From contig GG745382.1 of NCBI GenBank assembly GCA_000151295.1, forward strand, positions 148,206 through 159,256: DNA of 11,051 nt, in the 5' to 3' direction. The notes beneath the pieces are model-generated. The model saw only the letters and a list, made by a program, of their open reading frames with translations. It did no database searches and was not told where the DNA came from. The stretch comes from Allomyces macrogynus ATCC 38327 (Eukaryota > Blastocladiomycota > Blastocladiomycetes > Blastocladiales > Blastocladiaceae). This document shows positions 7,101 through 11,051 of the stretch, piece by piece. Position 1 is the stretch's first letter, and each line of letters starts with the position of its first letter. Made by a program: the position numbers and the translations under genes.

Positions 7101-9122
7101 ACGACGGTCGCGAGTGCCAAGGACGACGACAAGGAGGTCGAGAGTTCTGAGGAGAGCAAGGAGTCGGGCAGTGTCGGGTGGAATGTCTACATGACGTATA
7201 TGCGCGCGTGCGGGTGGGTCAATGTGTTTGCCGCGCTGCTGTTTGCGTGCATCGCCAACGCGATGATAATTTTCGAGACGATTTGGCTGGTACGTTTGCA
7301 GCGACGCGGCTGTGAGCATTGAACTGATCGTGAATACTGACTCTGCAGGTGTGAACCGGCAATAGGGCATGTGGGGCCAAGCCGCGACCGAGGGCCACGC
7401 CGATTTCGGGTTCTACATTGGCATCTACGGCGTGATCTCGGTTGTCTTTGCGATTGGTATTCTCGGGTCGCTCTACACGACGCTCGCCGTCGCCGCGTTC
7501 CACGCGTCAATTGGCATGTTCACCAAGGTGCTGCACAGCGTCATGCGCGCCCCTGGCTGGTTCTTTGACGTGACGCCGGCCGGTATGTTCCCGCGCGCAG
7601 CTCGACTTTGTGTTGTCATCAGCCATCGGCTTTGCTGACGCGTTTCTCAATCCACAGGGCGTATCCTGAACCGCATGGCCAGCGACCAGGACAAAGTCGA
7701 CCTGCAAGTGCCGCTCAACCTCATGCAGTTCACGTTCCTGCTCATCTACGTCATCGCCGTCTTCATCAACGTGATTATCGCTTCACCGTGGTTCGCGCTC
7801 ATTGTGCTGCCGATCGGTGTCCTGTTCGTCTGGATCGAGCGGCTCTACCTGAACGTGTCGCGCGAAGTGCAGCGTCTCTTCCAAATCTCGCTCTCGCCCG
7901 TCTTCCAACACGTGACGGAAACGCTCGACGGCCTGCCCGTCATTCGCGGCGGCTACCACCACGCCAACCGGTTCGAGCACATGGCACTCGACAAGATCGA
8001 CCACTCAGGCCAGGCATGGTACGCGTCGATCTGCACGACGCGATGGCTCTACGTGCAAGTCGAGCTCGTCGGCAACCTGATCATGGGCCTGGTCGCCCTG
8101 CTCGCCGTGCTCGTCAAGGACGCGAATGCCGCGCTCATGGGGTCCGCGCTGTCGCAGGCGTTTGTTCTCGTCTCGATTTTTAGCGAAATCATGACGACGT
8201 ATGGAAATGTGGAGAATACGCTGGTCTCGGTTGAGCGCATCAATGAGTACATGCATTTGCCCGCCGAGGCGCCTGAGGAGACAACCGCGGTTGCGCTCGA
8301 CGCCAAGTGGCCTGCGGACGGCGCGATTGAAATCGACGATTACTCGACAACGTATCGCGAGGGGCTCGACCCGGTGCTCAAGCACGTTTCGGTGCATGTG
8401 CGCGCTGGCGAGCGCATCGGTATTGTTGGGCGCACTGGCGCTGGTACGTTTGGGCTCGATTGCTTTGTTGCGCTTCGGAATCTTTCTTTCCGCTCTTGCT
8501 CACCGCTCTCCACCCTTCACCAGGCAAATCGAGTTTGACGCTCGCGCTTTTCCGCATCATTGAGGCCACGTCCGGCCGCATCACCATCGACGGTCTCGAT
8601 ATCGCGCAGCTCGGCCTGCAGGACCTGCGCACGCGGCTCACGATCCTGCCGCAGGACCCAATCATCTTCCACGCGTCGGTGCGCGACAACCTCGACCCGA
8701 CGGGAGCCAACGACGACGCGGCCGTCTGGCGCGCGCTCGACAGTGCCGGCTTGGCAGATTTCATTCGCGAGCTCGAGGGCCAGCTCGACGCACCCCTGAC
8801 GGCCGCGTCCATGTCGGTCGGCCAGTCGCAGCTGCTGTGCCTTGCGCGCGCGCTTCTGCGCAAGACCAAGATCCTGGTGCTCGACGAGGCGACGGCGTCG
8901 GTCGACCCGCAGACGGACGAGATTGTGCAAAAAACGATTCGGCGCGAGTTTGCCGGGTGCACGATCTTGACGATTGCGCACCGCGTCGCCACGGTCATGG
9001 ATTACGACAAGATCCTGACGCTAGATCATGGCAAGGTGGTCGAGTTTGATTCGCCCGAGGCGCTGCTGGCCGACCAGGAGTCGGTGTTTTACTCGCTGGC
9101 CAAGGAGAGCAAGCTCATTTGA
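4164..9122 (+). CDS. ABCC-family (MRP-type) full-length ABC transporter, eight exons
   Basis: ATP-driven membrane pump. ABCC proteins of this shape export or sequester glutathione conjugates, other organic anions and drugs, often at the vacuole. Exons: 4164-4205, 4301-4483, 4557-4701, 4783-5834, 5921-7289, 7366-7582, 7658-8443, 8524-9122, giving about 1,463 residues once one extra G at 6061-6063 is discounted. Order: TMD0 with five predicted helices (about 25-185); L0 and TMD1 starting at [10 protein letters not shown] (about 210); NBD1 with Walker A GRVGAGKT (635-642), LSGGQ (727-731), Walker B LFLLDD (747-752), His787; a charged linker (833-890); TMD2 from about 895; NBD2 with Walker A GRTGAGKS (1260-1267), signature MSVGQS (1361-1366), Walker B ILVLDE (1381-1386), His1417. 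Asp instead of Glu after Walker B in NBD1 and a weak NBD2 signature fit the degenerate ATP site known in ABCC. The start is the first ATG after the TATA box, and FCGDG resembles ABCC N-termini. Substrate is unknown. Confidence 0.93.
4206..4300 (+). other. ABCC intron 1 (95 nt)
   Basis: Phase 0, GTACAC donor after the 14-codon first exon, ACTGAT branch-like site near 4256, CCTAG acceptor at 4300. Joining gives [12 protein letters not shown] followed by ADLTLCFQ, which matches the ABCC pattern FC...D(F/L)TxCF before the first TMD0 helix. Retention would leave an open frame that stops at 4332-4334. Confidence 0.75.
4484..4556 (+). other. ABCC intron 2 (73 nt), with a second possible acceptor
   Basis: Phase 0, GTACGA donor, AACTGAC branch-like site near 4534, TAG acceptor at 4554-4556. 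Splicing joins WLLVFKM to [10 protein letters not shown] and completes a TMD0 helix. A nearer CAG at 4539-4541 is followed directly by GTG GAG AAC ATG TAG, so its use would end translation at once. Confidence 0.8.
4702..4782 (+). other. ABCC intron 3 (81 nt)
   Basis: Phase 1, GTTTGT donor, GACTGAC branch-like site near 4750, GCCAG acceptor at 4782. The split codon G|AA gives Glu, so IFSHHL continues as [10 protein letters not shown] into the next TMD0 helix, matching the ABCC pattern L-E-x-x-R-S. This donor differs most from the others in the gene. Confidence 0.82.
5835..5920 (+). other. ABCC intron 4 (86 nt)
   Basis: Phase 0, GTACGC donor, pyrimidine-rich tract with GTTAAC near 5888, GCTAG acceptor at 5920. 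Splicing gives [15 protein letters not shown], the conserved ABCC stretch before the later TMD1 helices (compare I-K-x-x-K-x-Y-x-W in the family). Confidence 0.88.
6061..6063 (+). other. Single-base frameshift in the ABCC coding sequence (GGG run)
   Basis: Exon 5 reads IMPTLS in frame 2 up to 6061. The conserved continuation [13 protein letters not shown] starts at 6063 in frame 0. Dropping one G from the GGG run joins them with no other change, inside a TMD1 helix. No intron could be this short. A homopolymer sequencing error is the simplest cause; a true null allele is the alternative. Confidence 0.85.
7290..7365 (+). other. ABCC intron 5 (76 nt), with a second possible acceptor
   Basis: Phase 0, GTACGT donor, ATACTGAC branch-like site near 7335, AATAG acceptor at 7365. 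Splicing joins FETIWL to GMWGQAA in TMD2. A nearer CTCTGCAG ending 7348, with a better pyrimidine context, is followed by GTG TGA in the reading frame, so its use would truncate the protein before TMD2 and NBD2. Confidence 0.82.
7583..7657 (+). other. ABCC intron 6 (75 nt)
   Basis: Phase 1, GTATGT donor, TTGCTGAC branch-like site near 7635, TCCACAG acceptor at 7657. The split codon G|GG is Gly in [13 protein letters not shown], the ABCC motif (F-F-x-x-T-P-x-G-R-I-x-N-R) at the start of the second TMD2 loop. Confidence 0.92.
8444..8523 (+). other. ABCC intron 7 (80 nt), inside the NBD2 Walker A motif
   Basis: Phase 1, GTACGT donor, GCTCAC near 8500 as possible branch site, long pyrimidine tract and CACCAG acceptor at 8523. 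The split codon G|GC is the last Gly of GRTGAGKS, so splicing is needed to build the ATP-binding P-loop. Confidence 0.93.
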
Positions 9123-9202
9123 TGCTTGTTGTCATGATTTCTTTGATACTTGAAGAAAGGAGTAGACGGCTGCGTTTCTATCATTCAGCGATTCGAATCA
9201 TC

Positions 9203-10031
9203 ATTTCAGTTGCAAAAACTGGACCTGCACGACACTCCCACATCACCCAAGTCCTGGGTCACGGATCTTATTCACCAAGGTTGATGCTCGTGATCCTCAT
9301 GCCGCTCCAAGTAATCACATGTGAGGGCCGGGGATTTCGAGAGTGACAGAGATCAGCTCCTGAGACACACACACCCAAGTCCCGGATCGCGGATAATGCT
9401 GCATTCCAGCGTTATTCCATATGTTGCACCCGAGGTATCAAGTGCCGGGAGGGCCGGGTGTTTCGATGGTGCAAAAGTTCTGATCCAGACTCACTCTTTT
9501 CAGGGTCACATCCGAGTCCCAGGGCGTGGATCACACTCGTGAATCGATCCACATGTCGCTCCAAGTCATCAAGAGATTGGAGGGCCGATCAATTCAAGGG
9601 TGTGATCGCTCTGCCACTCTCGTCAGATCCATGCTTTCTTCTCATCAGGATCGCACCCGGGGCGCGGATTCATCATGCTGTTTGCGCTTCATGAAACCAC
9701 ATATCGCCAGAGTCATCAAGTGATCGAAGGGCCGTGTATTTCGAGGGTGCAAATGGCCGAGAAATTGCTGATGCTTCCATCCAAGTCCCGGGGCGCGGAT
9801 CATGTTGTGTTGCAGCACAACAGATCCGCATGTCGCTCCAAGTAGTCTATTTCGAGAGCCAGGTATTTCGAGGATGAAGATGCAGGTCGTCAAGCATCAG
9901 CGGTCGAGACAAGCCATTGGATCGTGCTCTTTCCCTCACACCCAAGACCCAGGCGTCAATGCTTTGCGGCGGTCCACATGTCGCTCTCAAGTATCAAGTC
10001 CTGGGAGGGCCGGGTATTTCGAAAGTGCGAG
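9203..10031. repeat. Degenerate tandem repeat array (six units plus a partial one)
   Basis: Each unit has two blocks. Block one is near CCAAGTCCCGGGGCGCGGAT and starts at about 9246, 9375, 9512, 9650, 9781 and, weakly, 9942. Block two starts near TCCACATGTCGCTCCAAGT and runs through GGAGGGCCGGGTATTTCGAG to GGTGCAAA; it starts at about 9298, 9419, 9548, 9697, 9825 and 9973. Spacing of block two is 121, 129, 149, 128 and 148 bp. A fragment of block two (ATTTCAGTTGCAAAA) sits at 9203-9217. Copies differ by substitutions and short indels, and unit E carries a rearranged block two. No open frame is shared between units. It looks like an old minisatellite- or satellite-like array lying between two convergent genes; a role is unknown. 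Confidence 0.85.
9803..9822. repeat. Near-perfect 20-bp palindrome
   Basis: TGTTGTGTTGCAGCACAACA pairs along its whole length except for one T/A-type mismatch pair near the centre, giving a TGTTGTG/CACAACA hairpin stem of seven pairs. It lies between the two blocks of one array unit and is not present in the others, so it arose in, or was inserted into, that unit only. Confidence 0.6.
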
Positions 10032-10461
10032 TTGGAGAGTGTAGCCCAGACTTGTTGTGCTTGCCAGCGTATCTATTGATGTCCCTGGTCTTGCACGCCT
10101 GCTCTTTTCGTTCCGTACTCTATGTGCCCTGGTTGACCTCAAGTCGATGTTGGCTGTTGGTGGGGGACATGGTTGAGGACGGGGTTGGCCGGCGCCATTT
10201 GCTAAAAGGACGATTGTGCATTCCAACAGTGGGACCCCGTTCAACCGCAAAGGACTCTCCGCGAAATGGCATGAACAAGGTATGGCAAACTGGCGTGTAC
10301 ATTACTATCGGCCACGGACTTACCAGTTCGCAACAGCGCAAGGAAGAATCCAAGAGCTAGACGCTAGGCTAGGAGCAGCAACACAACGACAGCCATAAAG
10401 AACAAAGCAGCGCATAGAGAAGCGCTCGGGCGCGCACAGAGCGTGCCGACACGCCAGCCGT
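10032..10461. other. Spacer between the repeat array and the metalloprotease stop
   Basis: About 430 bp holding the probable 3' UTR of the minus-strand protease. I see no gene, tRNA or clear polyadenylation hexamer. Open frames on the plus strand here (for example up to 10360) start inside the repeat array and have no recognisable protein features. Confidence 0.55.
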
Positions 10462-11051
10462 TCAAGCGCCTTCGCACTCGGGCGGCACGACGTTCGAGTC
10501 GACGTAGACGCCCGGCACGGCCGCGATGCCAAGCCCGCGCCCGGCGAACCCGTTCCAGATCAGGCACTGGTTGGCGCCGCCCGTCAGGTTATTGTCGGCG
10601 AGCAAAATGGCGTTGCGCGCGTCGACAAACGTTGGTCGGCAGGGTTGCAGCTTGAGCCCGTCCATGATCAGCTGCAACATCAGCGCGTTCCCCACGCCCA
10701 GATTGCGCTGTTCAATCGGCCCACACCCGTACTTGTCGACGAGGTTCCAGTAGACCTCGAAGAGCATCGACGCCCACACCTCGCCCATGTTGTGCGGCTC
10801 TTTGTACTCGTCCTGCGCCAGGAACGAATAGACGCTCGGGTTGATGGCCTTATCGGTCGAGTACGGGTACTTGCGGATCCCCGCGGGGCTGCCAGCGACG
10901 TACGTGGCGACGGGCATGGGCGTGTTGCGCGTCACGTTGGGGTCGTCGAGAAGGATCGCAATCAAGGAAAAGATGTCGGACCAGCCCTCGCCCATGCCAT
11001 CGGCCTCGCCGTCCGGTAGGCAGTCGGTGTTGGCGGGCCCACCCGTGAGTC
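10462..11051 (-). CDS. Fungalysin-type (M36) metalloprotease, C-terminal part (5' partial)
   Basis: Zinc endopeptidase; M36 members are secreted as pro-enzymes and digest extracellular protein. About 196 codons are visible, open to the right edge; the ATG at 10995 is internal, since LTGGPANTDCLP and GEADG precede it in frame. LTGGP and MGEGWSD (10975-10995) are the M36 signature after HExxH; the Glu of GEGWSD is the family's third zinc ligand (codon 10987-10989). The HExxH itself, the propeptide and the signal peptide lie outside. Downstream, HNMGEVWASMLFEVYW, PTFVDARNAILLAD and NGFAGRGLG follow the family order. Four cysteines (GCGP, QPCRP, NQCL, PECEG) suggest disulfides. Stop TGA at 10462-10464. 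No intron is needed in the visible part. It faces the ABCC gene across the repeat array. Confidence 0.92.
   Translation of the reverse strand, partial: LTGGPANTDCLPDGEADGMGEGWSDIFSLIAILLDDPNVTRNTPMPVATYVAGSPAGIRKYPYSTDKAINPSVYSFLAQDEYKEPHNMGEVWASMLFEVYWNLVDKYGCGPIEQRNLGVGNALMLQLIMDGLKLQPCRPTFVDARNAILLADNNLTGGANQCLIWNGFAGRGLGIAAVPGVYVDSNVVPPECEGA

Noticed and set aside
9203..10031. CRISPR array
   Set aside because: The repeated blocks are degenerate, the period is too long and variable, there are no uniform spacers or cas genes, and the genome is eukaryotic.
9917..10360. Plus-strand open frame of 147 codons after the repeat array
   Set aside because: It begins inside the repeat array, has no recognisable domain and sits in the probable 3' UTR region of two convergent genes.
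1..11051. Bacterial origin suggested by GC-rich long open frames
   Set aside because: Spliceosomal introns restore conserved proteins at eight places, and there are a TATA box and eukaryotic or fungal families (HECT ligase, ABCC with TMD0, fungalysin).

Overview
The window is nuclear DNA from a eukaryote. Three long genes read as conserved eukaryotic or fungal families, and two of them are split by short GT-AG introns of 68-95 nt with CTGAC-like branch points. The coding DNA is strongly GC-biased at third codon positions, while the spacers are visibly less GC-rich. A HECTD2-type ubiquitin ligase, a full-length ABCC transporter and an M36 fungalysin, with compact introns, together suggest a fungus. 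An early-diverging GC-rich lineage such as Blastocladiomycota (Allomyces-like) is my best guess, by inference only.

Layout. (1) 2-2312, plus strand: the 3' part of a HECT E3 ubiquitin ligase, running in from the left edge. It has one intron (882-949) and a badly disrupted stretch at about 1281-1412, where conserved HECT motifs are spread over several reading frames. (2) 2313 to about 3930: a spacer of about 1.6 kb with no gene I can support. (3) A promoter region with CCAAT boxes and a TATA box (3933-3941), followed by an eight-exon ABCC (MRP-type) transporter at 4164-9122. I reconstructed its exons by hand. Seven introns and one single-base frameshift in a GGG run (6061-6063) give about 1,463 residues, organised as TMD0-L0-TMD1-NBD1-linker-TMD2-NBD2. 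(4) About 9203-10031: a degenerate tandem array of six units of roughly 120-160 bp plus a partial one, starting about 80 bp after the transporter stop. (5) 10462-11051, minus strand: the C-terminal end of an M36 (fungalysin) metalloprotease running off the right edge, convergent with the transporter.

The genes do not form an operon or an obvious pathway: they are a protein-turnover enzyme, a membrane pump and a secreted protease. The least ordinary features are the repeat array between the two convergent 3' ends, the clustered frameshifts in the ligase, the GTACG-type splice donors, and two introns with a nearer CAG acceptor that would create an immediate stop codon. I did not see a clearly novel biological system.
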